Positions 48,977 through 60,800 of a stretch of DNA of 64,000 bases are shown in pieces. The notes under the pieces are model-generated. The model was not told where the DNA came from and ran no database searches. It saw nothing but the letters and a program-made list of their open reading frames with translations. The first letter of the stretch is position 1. Each line of letters begins with the position of its first letter. A program made the translations under genes and the position numbers. Source of the stretch: Scenedesmus sp. ARA3 (Eukaryota > Chlorophyta > Chlorophyceae > Sphaeropleales > Scenedesmaceae); assembly GCA_004335835.1 (NCBI GenBank), contig RWJK01001880.1, positions 1 through 64,000 on the forward strand, read 5' to 3'.

Positions 48977-51900
48977 TCACAGCTGCGGCTGGCATTCTGC
49001 GCAGCTGTCTGTGTCCTCCGCATCATACGGCGAGAACATGCTCTCCATCACAGCATCCACATCCTCAGCCACATTCACACTACCCACCCAGTTGCACTTT
49101 GCCCGCAGCGCCTCAAGCGTTGCACTAGCCAGTGCGGCTGCACCCGCATCAGATGCACCACTGCCACCTCTCAGCTGACCTTGTGATGCTGGTGTTTGTG
49201 CGATGCGCGTGAAGCGGATGTTTGCAAGGCTGCTGAATGCCGGGCTGCCAGGGCTGCTGCTGGATGCCAGCTCCAGGCAGAGCTCGGTTTTCTTGGTGCC
49301 TGATGCTGGCAGGGTGAGGGAGCCGACTGAGAAGCCTTCCATCTTGCTCGCCTGCAGCAGCAACAGCAGCAGCAGCAACAGTGGCAGCAGCAATGGTAGT
49401 GGCACAGTTGCTCAGCGTTCACGAAGCAAGGCGTGCAGGATAATGAACATTGTACTGCAGCACCCAGTACTGCAAGGCACCAGTAAGATCTCTGGCAAAA
49501 CTGCTGCTGACACAGGAGGCTGTATGGCCACTGATGCAGTCACAAAGATGGCATTGTTATTTTGTTCTCCAAACAGCTGCAGGGCCCCACCTGGCGAGGC
49601 AGCTGTGCGGTGATGCTGGCAGCAGCGCCGCTCCTGATGGCCTGGTAGGTGCCAAAAGACAGCTTCACCGCGGCTGCTGCCCTTGAGGTGTACATCAGCG
49701 TCACATCATATGTGCCGGCTGTCATAACCTGCAGGGCAGGTGGAAAACAAACATGTGAGGAGCACCAGGTGAGTCCACGCTTTGAAGGGTGTAATCGGGT
49801 GCAAGCGGGTGGGGAGTCTAGGCGATCAGCTTGCAAGCCTGTTGGTGCAATGATGGTAAGATGCAGCAGCAATGTCTAACCACAGCCCAGCAGTCACCAT
49901 AAAACCGGCAGCCCAGCACAGACAACCCTGCAAAGGAGCAAGCAGGCCACAGATGAGTGGTACCAGGTGGCTGAAAACACGGCCAAAATGCCCAACTGCA
50001 CTTTGTAGCACACTTAGTCCCCAGGGCTGCTGCAGCCGCTCGCCCCCATTGCCATCAGTCTAACTAGACCAAAGACAGCAGGTGCGGCAACTCTCTGTTC
50101 TTTGTGCCAATTTAAAACGTGCAAGCATCCTTCCTCAAAATCACCAGCAGGCCAGGTGATTATGAGAACCCAGAAGCAACAACATATGACGACGTACAAC
50201 GCAACAAAGCTGCAACGCAATCACAATCTTGGGGCGCTCCCACCTGCACTTTGTAGCACACGCGGTCCCCAGGGCTGCTGAATCCACTCGCCCCCATCGC
50301 CAGCAGTGTTACATTGCCAGGCGTGCGCTCGTGCGCGCCAGCCGCCAGCACATTGCTTGCGAGGCTGCTGCCCAGGCCCAGATAAAAGGTGGGCTTGTTG
50401 AAGCTATGTGGCTCTGCAAGCATGGAATTCCACCAGCTGCGAGCTGCATCTGAGAGCTTGCTGCTGATTGCTGCTGCGATGGCTGGGGGTACTTCTGTCT
50501 GCTCGTTCTCAAGGTGGGACTCGTCGTCAAACCTGCAGAGTTGACGTTTCAGGCATGCAGCAGGCGCCCTCAGTTGTTAGGCCTCATCACTCGGATGAAA
50601 AGCAGAGCTGGTGAAGATGCCAGCGGCATGCTGCTTCTTGCATTGTGCACTGCTCGCAGCTTGCCCATGAACATAATCAGCTGCAGCTGCTGCATCTGCA
50701 CACAGCAGTGTATTGTTGCCAGCTGGCTGTGCACTTGTTGCACATGCCGCAGCCACCGCACCTGTACACCTTGTTGTTCACGCCCACCCATTTGAACTCC
50801 TTGTCGCGTGCCCCCACACAGGCCTCAAACCCTGCCGGCTTGCTGGGCTTCAGGCTGGGCAGCCACTTCTAGATGTGATTGGGCATGCAAACACAGTATG
50901 ATGATGGCAGCAGTCACTGCAACTACAGCCCAGCAGCATTACTACAGCTGCCGCAACTGCCAAACTAGGTACAAACTAGGGCAGCCGCACACGCGCATCT
51001 GCCGCACAAACAGGATGCACGCACCTGTACACCTTGTTGTTCACGCCCACCCATTTGTACTCCTTGTAGCGTGCCCCCACGCAGGCCTCAAATCCTGCCG
51101 GCCTGCTGGGCTTTAGGCTGGGTAGCCACTTCCAGATGTGGTTGGGCATGCCCCCCCTGTCATAGTTCAGCAGTGCTTGTCGCTTGTCCACCTCCCTGCA
51201 CAACTCAGCAGGGCAGCATAGGCCAGCAGAAACTGGGTGGTGCTAGCTGGCATGCGCAACAAGTGTTCACTGCCAAGAAAGGAAGACAGCAAATATTTTG
51301 GGCTGCTTCACACGCCACCAGCATGCCTTTTCTGTACCGCGTTAACCAGAACAGCCGGCCCACCTATCTGCTGTCAGTTGAGGCACTGCAATGGCGTCAT
51401 TTTCAAAATGCAGCTTGTACTGCCCTCCTCAAACATGTCGGGTGTATCCCATCAGCACCTCAGCTGTGCCAAGGCAACAAAAGCACTAGCCACAACTCAT
51501 AACATGCCGGTCTCAGCATGGCCACGCCTGTGAAGCAGCTTCGACTAGCATGTCTGTACCAGAAAACGCAGGTATCATAGGCTCACCTCTCTGCCGTCAG
51601 CAGAGGCACTGCATTGGCATCCCAGCACTGCGGCCCCAACAGGAACAGCACCCGCTCCTGCTGCTCCTTGGTGGCAAGGCTGGTGCCACGGCTGCCATCT
51701 GCACTGACAACAGCGCTGCTGCTGCTGCTGCTGCTTGGGACTAAGAGGTTTTTGAAGCTGCGGCCGTCCCAGGGCAGGTGCTTTGAGCTGCTGCTGATTC
51801 CTGCCAGGTCAGCCATGGTTGGCAGGATATCTGCAGCAGAGTTGGCAGGGAGCAGATGATACATGTTAGAGCCACCAGTCTGGATAATGTATGTGTGACT

Positions 51901-54900
51901 GCTGCAACAAGCAATGGTGCAGGTCAGCTGACTGGTTACACTTGACAGCTGTGGGCAGCCATGCATGATATCTTTGGGAAGTGTGATGGATTTCAGGGAC
52001 AAGCGGCAGGTGCAAGTGCTTCTACACCAGTAAAAAACGCAGGGCGTGCCACATGCACACGCCGCACCTGTGATGTCCAGCAGGGTGCTGTCAGTGACGC
52101 CCGCCTGCCGCTGTACAGTGGGCCACTTTGCAAGAATATCGTCAAGTCTAGCACAACCAACGACATATGACAAGCCCCACTCACCTGTTATGTCCAGCAG
52201 GGTGCTGTCAGTGACGCCAGCCTGCCGTCATCCATTGCAAAAAAGGAGTCACCCATAGCGAAGGCTAGTAGCATAAACTTTACCAAAATAGCCCCACTCA
52301 CCTGTGATGTCCAGCAGGGTGCTGTCAGACACGCCCGCCTGCACCCCTGGGCCCTGCACAGCCAGGAAGTTCCTCACGCCGCCTTCAAACACAATGGATA
52401 CCACAAGTGCAAAATGCACACGCATGCCTCACCTGTGATGTCCAGCAGGGTGCTGTCAGTGACAGCAGCCTGCCGTCGTACATTGCGCAGTCAAAAATTA
52501 CCATCGTGAAGGCTAGCGCAACCAACGACATATGACAAGCCCCATTCACCTGTGATGTCCAGCAGGGTGCTGTCAGTGACGCCAGCCTGCACCCCTGGGC
52601 CCTGCACGGCCAAGAAGTTCCTCACGCCACCCTCAAACACCTCAGACTTGGTGCCAGTCAGGCGGCTGGGCATGCGCTTCTGCAGCAGCAGCAGCAGCAT
52701 CAGCATCAGCATCAGCAGCAGCAGGTGCATGGTGTCTGGGCGTGTGAGCAAATATGAGCACGGATGTTGGCTGTGAGCAGCTGCAAAAAAGTACAGCACG
52801 TGCACTGTATGGGTGATAGTATCAGCAGCGACACTTGTGCAGGGCAATGCAGCGGCGCGCGCAAGGCAACAGGACGGCAGCAAGCATGCCTGTGCACTCC
52901 AGCAGGGCAACACCATCGCATCTAAGCAATATCTATTGCCCAGACGCAGCATATACAGGTCACGCCACACTCCATGTGCTGCTATCGCGCCATGTGGCTC
53001 ATTTTTCATTTCGAATTTTGCATCAAATTGCAGCCGCACCTTCTTTGGCTCATCTGGCATGAGGAAGCTGCCATTGTCACTCATAATCATCACGTAAGTG
53101 TTCTTGTCCAGCCCCGTGTCCTTGAGGTGCTTGAACAGCCGCCCCAGCACTGAGTCCAGGTACTCCAGCATTGCCCAGGCCTGCATAACACGTAACATTG
53201 TTAAATTCATGTTACATACGTTACAAGACAGTTTGATGAGTGACGGGTGCTTGAACAGCCGCCCCAGCACTGAACCCAGGTACTCCAGCATGGCCCAGGC
53301 CTGCATAACACGTAACATTGTTACATTCATGTTACATACGTTACAAGAGAGTTTGATGAGTGATGGGTGCTTGAACAGCCGCCCCAGCACTGAATCGAGG
53401 TACTCCAGCATGGCCCAGGCCTGCATAACATGTTACGTCGTTACCTATGTGTCGTGTAACAGATGGTTGGAGAATAGGCGCTTGAACAGCCGCCCCAGCA
53501 CTGAGTCCGGGTACTCCAGCATGGCCCAGGCCTGCGTAACATGTTACAGTGTTACAGATATGCTAGATGACAGTTGAACTGGGTGTTGAACAGCCGTCCC
53601 AGCAATGAGTCCAGGTACAACAGCATGGACCAGGCCGGCAGCAGCAGCAGCAGCAGTAGCAGCAGCATCAGGCTGCAGTGGCAAGCTCTTGTTAATGTCA
53701 ATTGGTTGTAAGGCGGGGTCGAGCGCAACCACAGTCTACTGCTGGGCCATTCCCTGATGCCCGCCTGCCCTCTTGCAGCTGCTGCAGCTGCAGTGATGCA
53801 GTGATGCAGTATGAATCATCACCTGTTGCGTGGCTTTCTCCTACAGGCCACGATGCTATTGCCGAACTTGAGTTGCCGCACACATGCAGCTGGTCAGAAT
53901 TGACAGTCAACATACTCTGTGCCGCAGGCTGTGCCGCTCTGCTACTCACGTCCAGTGTGTTCTCTGAGATGCCCTTGTACTTTGGCTCGCTGTAATACTT
54001 CACTTTGAACTCCGGGGGTGAGAACCTGACCTTCCTGAACTTGCCATCCAGCCGCACAGGAGTCCTGCAGCATGCAAAAATATATATAAAAAAGTACATT
54101 ATTGTTCGCCTTTTTGAACTCGCGAGCACTGTGTCTGACAGCAGCACAGATGCGCAGTGCAAAGGAGTCCTGCAGCAACCGGCAGCGTATAGTCGCGGAC
54201 GTACAGTTGCTGTGCAGTGCGGGTAGAGCACTTGCGGCTGCTGGCTGTGAAGCACTGCCGCTCCGCTGTGCCTAGCAACAGTAGCATGCACATACTGACA
54301 CCTGCATGGTCTCAATGCAACATGCCGCCGTGTTGATGCTGTAGCCACTCACACATGGATTGCATGCGGCGCGTGGTATACGAAGAACGGCTGCTTGCTG
54401 CCTTGTGCTGCTGCTGCGCTGTGCTTGCCAAGAAGCTTCAGCACTCCATCCATCATCTTGATCTCTGTCTGCTCCCTTGCAGCCATATCACCCTTGAACA
54501 GCTTGTTCACAGAAGCAATGGCCACACTGCTGCTGCTGCTGTTTGTGCTGCTGCTGCTGCTGCTGCTGGAAGTGCGGCTGGCGGCTGTGTGTTGCGCGGC
54601 GCTGCTGCTGCGGGTGATGCTTGACTTGCGGTTGACGCTGGCGCTGCGGCTGATGCTGCTGCGGCTGGCTGATGCATCCACACCCGCTCCTGCTCCTGCT
54701 GCTGCTGCTTCTGGGATGGAGTCTGGCAGCACGTAGACGCCATTGCGGCTGCATGGAATGAGCAGAGCAAGCAGGGGCCAAGCGTTGAGCAACAGTGGGC
54801 TGGCATGTCACATGATAGCATGTGTCAATGCCGGATTAGCGCTACATACTCTACCACAAAGAGGTCACACGGCTGGCATAGAAAAAGCACGCATGCTGGC

Positions 54901-56082
54901 ACCAGCTGTTTTTGAGTTGAGCAAGTTCAAGCAGGGCGTGGCGTATGCTGCTGCAACACTTGCAGGCCACCGACTCTTCGGGTGCATGCTGACTGCCAAC
55001 GCAAAGGACTTGATTTTCCAGCTGTCTGCTCACTTTACTGGGCAGTCCTTGTTGGCGGCAGGCAGCTCTCCCTCATGGAAGCCCACAGACCACGGCTCAT
55101 AGCCAGCCACCTCCCTGTTGTGCCACTTGCCAAACTGCGCGGTGCGGTAGCCTGCTGCCGACATCACCTCGCCTGCTGTGACCTCAGCTGTGTTCATGAA
55201 GTCCCAGCCTGCAGCAGCACCCGAGCCGGCAGGTACAGAATTGCTTGGAAAAAGGGAAGATTGAGCAGATGCTGCTGCTGTATGTTTCATCAGCGAAGGA
55301 TACATTGCAGCTGTTGCAGTGTTGGAGGGCCAACACAGAGAACTTGCTACCTTGCAAACACCTGCTGCAAAGGCACTGTAAGCATATGGTGCACCAAAGA
55401 TGGTTGGTATGTTGCCATCTTGCTGCCTCGCACCTGCGTGCACCAGCATGGTGCCGGTCCTTGGGTACTGCCTGCCAGTCATCAGCGCAGCACGCGTCTG
55501 CGCGCACTGCGGCGTCACATAGAAGTTGGAAAAGAAGGTGCCACCCTTGATGAACCTGTCCAAATTTGGCGTGTTGACGTAATTGGAATTATGCAGCCCG
55601 ATGTCATCCCATCCTTGGTCATCTGTCAGGATGACAATGAAGTTTGGCTTCTGGCCAGCTGGCAGGGCTGGGATGGGCACCTGCCCTGGTCGCACTACTG
55701 CTGGATCAGCTGCAGCAAACAGTGTTAAAACAGTATAAGACAAGATGTTGATGATTTGGTTTTGCAGTCTGCATGCCAGTAGTTGATGGCCCATGATGGC
55801 CCAGGATCATCCCAGGCCAGTGGCCTGCCACTGCAGTGTGTACTGCTGGTGCAGCGCCCAGGACAGCTGGACGGCCGAGCAGCAGCATGCTACGACATAC
55901 ACAACTTCAGCACAATAGTGATGATAATAACCAAGTTTAACAGAACCGATGATGAGCTTGATGATGCATGATTCGTTGCTACTGCACAGCAAGGAAGCAG
56001 CATGGACATTTTCCAGTTTCGCACCTGCGCAGGCGGCTCCCAGCGACACCAGCACAGCTGCGAACGCTATCAGAGTTGCCAT
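48977..56082 (-). CDS. Secreted sulfatase (alkaline-phosphatase fold) with a C-terminal accessory region
   Basis: Twelve exons (56082-56025, 55709-55434, 55208-55034, 54748-54353, 54064-53950, 53180-53040, 52679-52550, 51830-51587, 51195-51025, 50532-50244, 49728-49591, 49351-48977) join without phase error to 835 aa. MATLIAFAAVLVSLGAACA is a signal peptide. Sulfatase landmarks follow: KPNFIVILTDDQGWDDIG (metal ligands), CAQTRAALMTGR at residue 88, AAGYRTAQFGKWH, PFFVYHAPHAIHV, TYVMIMSDNG, GTKSEVFEGGVRNFLA and DILPTMADLAG. These enzymes release sulfate from sulfate esters. The formylglycine motif reads C-A-Q-T-R rather than C-x-P-x-R. Beyond residue about 570 come a region with WKWLPSLKP and WVGVNNKVYR and a beta-rich GTYDVTLMYTSR segment that may bind carbohydrate. 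A Ser-rich insert lies near residues 190-260. Algal sulfatases are often induced by sulfur starvation; nothing here shows that. Confidence 0.88.
49990..50060 (-). repeat. Copy of the sulfatase exon-10 end
   Basis: LMAMGASGCSSPGD followed by a degenerate CTACAAAGTGCAG junction repeats the end of exon 50532-50244 (LLAMGASGFSSPGD, CYKVQ) about 250 bp into the intron. Confidence 0.85.
50755..50870 (-). repeat. Copy of the sulfatase exon-9 end with donor
   Basis: WLPSLKPSKPAGFEACVGAR, then KEFKWVGVNNKVYR and GTGCGGT repeat the end of exon 51195-51025 (acceptor side missing). Amino-acid identity is high (YKEYKW against DKEFKW). Confidence 0.85.
52060..52480 (-). repeat. Four copies of the sulfatase exon-7 end with donor
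   Basis: GVTDSTLLDITG followed by GTGAG/ACAGG recurs at about 52430-52470, 52300-52376 (longest, with NFLAVQGPGVQAGVSDSTLL), 52184-52225 and 52065-52100, after the true exon end at 52550. Spacing is about 115-130 bp. A flank AACCAACGACATATGACAAG is shared by two of the units. Confidence 0.9.
53236..53645 (-). repeat. Four copies of the sulfatase exon-6 start with acceptor
   Basis: ACGCAG or ATGCAG followed by GCCTGGGCCATGCTGGAGTA and LGRLFKHP occurs at about 53246-53304, 53366-53424, 53480-53538 and 53590-53635, upstream of the real exon start at 53180. The first three share TAACATTGTTA-type flanks and a 118-120-bp period. Copies lack the second half of the exon. Confidence 0.92.
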
Positions 56083-56577
56083 TGTAAACTTAGTGAATTC
56101 TGTCAAGCCGTGGCTGCCATTGCAAGGATCATCCCGCGCAACGTTTGTGTGCTAACGTGCCAAACTCAACAGTTTCTGCAAGTTTAGGATCGATGAACAA
56201 CATTTCTTCAAGATGTAATAGATAGTTTTCCTCCGAAAAACATTAGCAAAGGATCCGCTTATTACCCTTCGATAGTGCCAACTGTGAGTGCAAGGAAACA
56301 AACACAGCACTGACAATCCGCCAAACACCGCGATTCAACAACGAAAAATGTTTAAGCCGCAGCAAACACGCCCTTCCTGCCAGAAGGAAGGAGTGACAAG
56401 CAGCAACAACAGCAGGCCTGGATGGTACAGCCATGCTGCAACTGTACTGCCTCCCACACATCCCACTCCTGTACGCTAAACAACACTAGCCCCACGCTGG
56501 TGAACGTGGTCCTCCCACACATCCAACTCCTGTACGCTAAACAACACTAGCCCCACTAGCCCCACTTGCTAGCCCCT
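56083..56577. other. Sulfatase promoter and F-box/PP2 3' flank
   Basis: No exon was supported. The left part should be the sulfatase 5' region. The right part is the 3' UTR or flank of the F-box/PP2 gene and holds a 61-bp tandem duplication. Confidence 0.45.
56450..56572. repeat. 61-bp tandem duplication in a 3' flank
   Basis: CTCCCACACATCCCACTCCT at 56451 recurs as CTCCCACACATCCAACTCCT at 56512. Both are followed by GTACGCTAAACAACACTAGC and CCCAC, and the last ACTAGCCCC element is itself repeated up to 56572, next to the F-box/PP2 stop codon at 56578. Confidence 0.92.
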
Positions 56578-56659
56578 TCACTCAAAGCGGCGCCCAAACA
56601 TGCTCTCCAGCCAACTCATCAAACCTTGCCCATAGCCATGCTGAGCAGATCCACTGCTG

Positions 56660-56692
<33 letters not shown>

Positions 56693-56765
56693 CCACGCCC
56701 CTGGCCCTGCATCCTGCACGCCTGCCGCGCTGGCTGCTGCCACACTCTGTTGCGCTGCGCTGCTG

Positions 56766-56799
<34 letters not shown>

Positions 56800-57854
56800 A
56801 GAATCAACTGGTATCAGCTCCACCATAGCCCAGCGCATGTTCTGCTTGTACGTGTTGTCTGTAGCACTGAACCCCAGCTGCACAGTGCTGTAGTCTGTCA
56901 CATGCAGCAGCCCTCCAGACACAACGCCCCACGCAGTACCTTGCCCCCTGCACAGCTGCTGCAGCCGCTTCAAGTCAGGATCCCAGCGCTGCTGCACCTT
57001 CAGTTTGTTGAGCTGGCTGCCCTCTGCACCTGCAGCCTCACCTGCTGCTGCTGCTGCACTGCTGCAAGCCGCAGAAGAAGCACCAGCAGCTGCAGGCTCG
57101 TCACCCTGCTGCTGCTGCTGCTGCTGCTGCTTGGCATGCACCGGCACAGCTTCTGCTGACAGTGTGATGGTGACATTGTCAAGGTAGCTGTTGGTCACAT
57201 CAACCACCCAGGCCACCTCATAGCACCCAGGCGGGACACCTGCAGCAGCAGCAGCAGCAGCAGCAGCAGCGTGGCAGTGCAGCATTGCAAACGGTCCAAG
57301 CTTGATACAGCAAGCAGCTGGAGCACAGTGCTTTATGACTTGCAGCCTGAGTGAGTGCAACTCCAAGTTGAAACACCAGTATGTCATTTGAACCCCGCTC
57401 ACCACAACCCCTCACCAGGAATGCTGACCTTGATGTCCAGCCACCACACGCTGTGCAGCACCAGCGCCACTACTAGCACATCACCATGCTATACAACCCT
57501 TCTTCTGGCATCAGCCGTACACCAACACCAGCCAAGAAGCATAACCAGCTGTTGGACCAGCCCACTAAGCAGAGAACTTGTGCTCCAGAGTTGTGTGAAA
57601 AGAGTTGCAGGATACACACTTTGCAAAGGCACAATGCAACATAACCCTCACCAGGGATGCTGCCTTTGATGTCCAGCCACCACACGCTATGCAGCACCAG
57701 TGCCATGACACTGTCAGCAGGGCTGTCACGCATGCCCTGCAGGCTGAAGTACTGGTCGTTCAGCCAGGCACACGACATGTGTGCTGCGTCCAGCCGCAGC
57801 TGCTGCAGCTTGGAGCACAGCCGCCGGTAGTCAGGCACTGCAATCAACACGTAG

Positions 57855-57895
<41 letters not shown>

Positions 57896-60800
57896 GGACA
57901 GCAGGGAGGTCAGAGCACAACAGCAGGTTGCAGCTTGACAGGTTGTCCCGCATGCCCTGCAGGCTGAAGTACTGGTCATTCAGCCAGGCACACGACATGT
58001 GTGCTGCGTCCAGGCGCAGCTGCTGCAGCCTCGAGCAGAGCCGCCGGTAGTCGGGCACTGCATTTAGAGGTGGACAGCAGCAGCAAGCAGTGCGAGGACA
58101 CACAAGGACACACGTATAATACGTCAAGCGAAGGTGGGAGCCCGTCGGGGTGTATGCAGCACAGCCGTCGGTAGTCGGGCACTGTGCAGGGAGGCAGGCA
58201 GCAGAGCACAGCCGTGCGTAGCAGGGAGGTGGACACTCTGGAACACTTAACGACCAAATTCAAGCCATAGCCCGGCAGATTGCATCCAGCAGGCGAGCAC
58301 CATGGTGGTGAGGCATTGCAGCTGCGCATTGCAACTGCTGCTTGCCTGCAGGGCTAGGCTTGTGTAAGACGAATTGGCCGTTATGCGTTATGCGCTGCTC
58401 AAGAGCTGTTCACGTGCAGGGCTGGGCACCAGCCGAAGATCTCCTGCCGAAACACCGAAACACCAACAGCTGCTGCAATAAGGTGGCAACATGCACCTTG
58501 CGTGAAACATGCTGCATTCCAACACGCCGCACCTGCAGGGCTGGGCACAAGCCCCAGCTGCTGCACATGGTTGCAACCTCCACCTCACCGAACATTCATT
58601 ACTGCTGCTTGTGATACACGCTGCATTCCAAAATGCCGCACCTGCAGGGCTGGGCACCAGCTGCAGCTGCTGCAACATGGTTGTAACATGCACCTCACTG
58701 AACACGCATCATCAATGACTGCATCTCGTGACATAACGTGTTCCTGCAAATTGTACACTGCCGCACCTGCCGGGCTGGGCACCAGCCCCAGCTGCTGCAC
58801 ATGGTGGCAACTTCCACCTCACCAAACGGTTAATACTGCTTGTGATAAACGCTGCATTCCAACATGCCGCACCTGCAGGGCTGGGCACCAGCCCCAGCTG
58901 CTGCACATGTGGCGCCCGCACGTACAGCCCCACATCATAGCTGGGGTGCACCTCCCAGCACGCCTGCGGGCGCAGCTTGGTTTTCATCTCGCCTGCAGCA
59001 GCAAACACGAAACAGGCATATGTCCTTGAGTATGTTTCGCCACACAAAGGAGTGTGTGCAGCCACATGCAGAGTGTGTTACAATGTGTTATGTAACAGTA
59101 TTGTACAACTGTGTGGTTGGTGTCAAACACGAGCATGTAGAAGCTACGGGCGAGCTTCATGTGTTGCGTACAGCCACAGCCACCCTTCCCTGCCCTTTCC
59201 CTGTTTACCAGCACCCGCACCTTGTGTAGTCACCGCCACCACGTTGTAGCGCTGCGCAGTCGAGCGCAGCGCTGCCTCCAGCGTCTGGTAGCGGGCCAGC
59301 ACCCCTGGCCAGCTGCTGCCATAGCAACTGCTGACCACTGCCTCCCAACCTTCCAGGGTATAGTCAGCACGTTCATGCAGTAATGTTATAATAATCAAGC
59401 AGTTGCAACTGCTAGCCACCTCATCACCACGTTGCTCTTTCCTGTTGCCCCTGTCCACTCCCCATCAGCACATACACACGCACGCACCTTCAGTCGTCAC
59501 TGCCACGACGTTGTAGCGCTGCGCAGCCGCAAGCAGCGCTGCCTCCAGCGTCTGGTAGCGGGCCAAAGTATCTGAGGGCTCCAGCTTGTGGTGCCCCGGG
59601 CTGGCACAGGAGGGGAAATACACCCAGCCTGGCACATGCGGCGGCCAGGACGCGTCTGCAAGCAGCAGCAGGCAAGCAGCAAGCGAGATAAGTGGTGGCA
59701 GACGGGTTAGGATGAGTGGTTGCGGCCGTGGTTCGATGTGTGGCTGGCTGTGTGGCAATGCACACCGGCAAATATGTGATGCTGTTTGTGGATGTGTGTG
59801 CAATGCAGAGTGTGTCTGCCGGCTCCAGCTTGTGGTGCCCTGGGCTCGCACAGGATGGGAAGTACACCCAGCCTGGCACATGCGGCGGCCAGGACGCGTC
59901 TGTAAGCAGCAGCAGTGAGCCAGAAAGCGAGACCAAGAGATGAGTGGTTGTGGCCGCGGTGTGATGTGTGGCTGGCCGTGTGGCGGTGCACACTGGCAAG
60001 GATGTGGTGCTGCCCGTGGATGTGTGTGTGCATTGCATGGTCACACATAACCAGCAGGCACACATACACTAAACAACAATCATCTGCAAGGTCGCTGGCT
60101 GGAGCTGGCTCCTGCCACTGCCTGTACTGTACTGCCGCCTCCTTCGCGTACCTGCAGGAGAAATGCAACAGCACGAGCAGTGCCAGTGCATAGAATGCAC
60201 ACATACACCACAGAACAGTCACCTGCCAGGTCGCGGGCTGGTGCTGGCTCCTGCAGCTGCCGGTACTGCAGTGCCGCCTTTTTCACGTACACGCTGGAGC
60301 TCATGCAACAGCATGGGCCGCGCTAGTGCATATTATGCATAGCAGTCACACATACCCAGCAATCACACATACAATCAATCAATCAAACAATTACACGTTT
60401 TTATAGCAAGAGGTGAACCCAGAGGAGGGAGCCACTCCCAAACCACCTTAGGTGGTTCCTAACCAGTGAGTGCAAACCCACAAGCCAGGGCCAGATACGG
60501 CCAAGACCTTAAAAACAAAAGCACTTGCTTGGCATGTCTCTCAAAAAGTCACACATACACTGAACAACAATCACCTGCCAGGTCGCTGGCTGGAGCTGGC
60601 TCCTGCAGCTGCCTGTACTGCATCGCCGCCTTCTTCACGTACATGCAGGAGCTATGCAACAGCACGAGCAGTGCTAGTGCATAGAGTACACACAAACACC
60701 ACAGAACAGTCACCTGCCAGGTCGCTGGCTGGCGCCGGCTCCTGCAGCTGCCTGTACTGCAGTGCCGCCTGTTTCACGTACATGCCCTGGCTGGGCTTGA

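Noticed and set aside
56083..56106. Sulfatase start at 56106
   Set aside because: That codon is TTG; the ATG at 56082 directly begins a good signal peptide.
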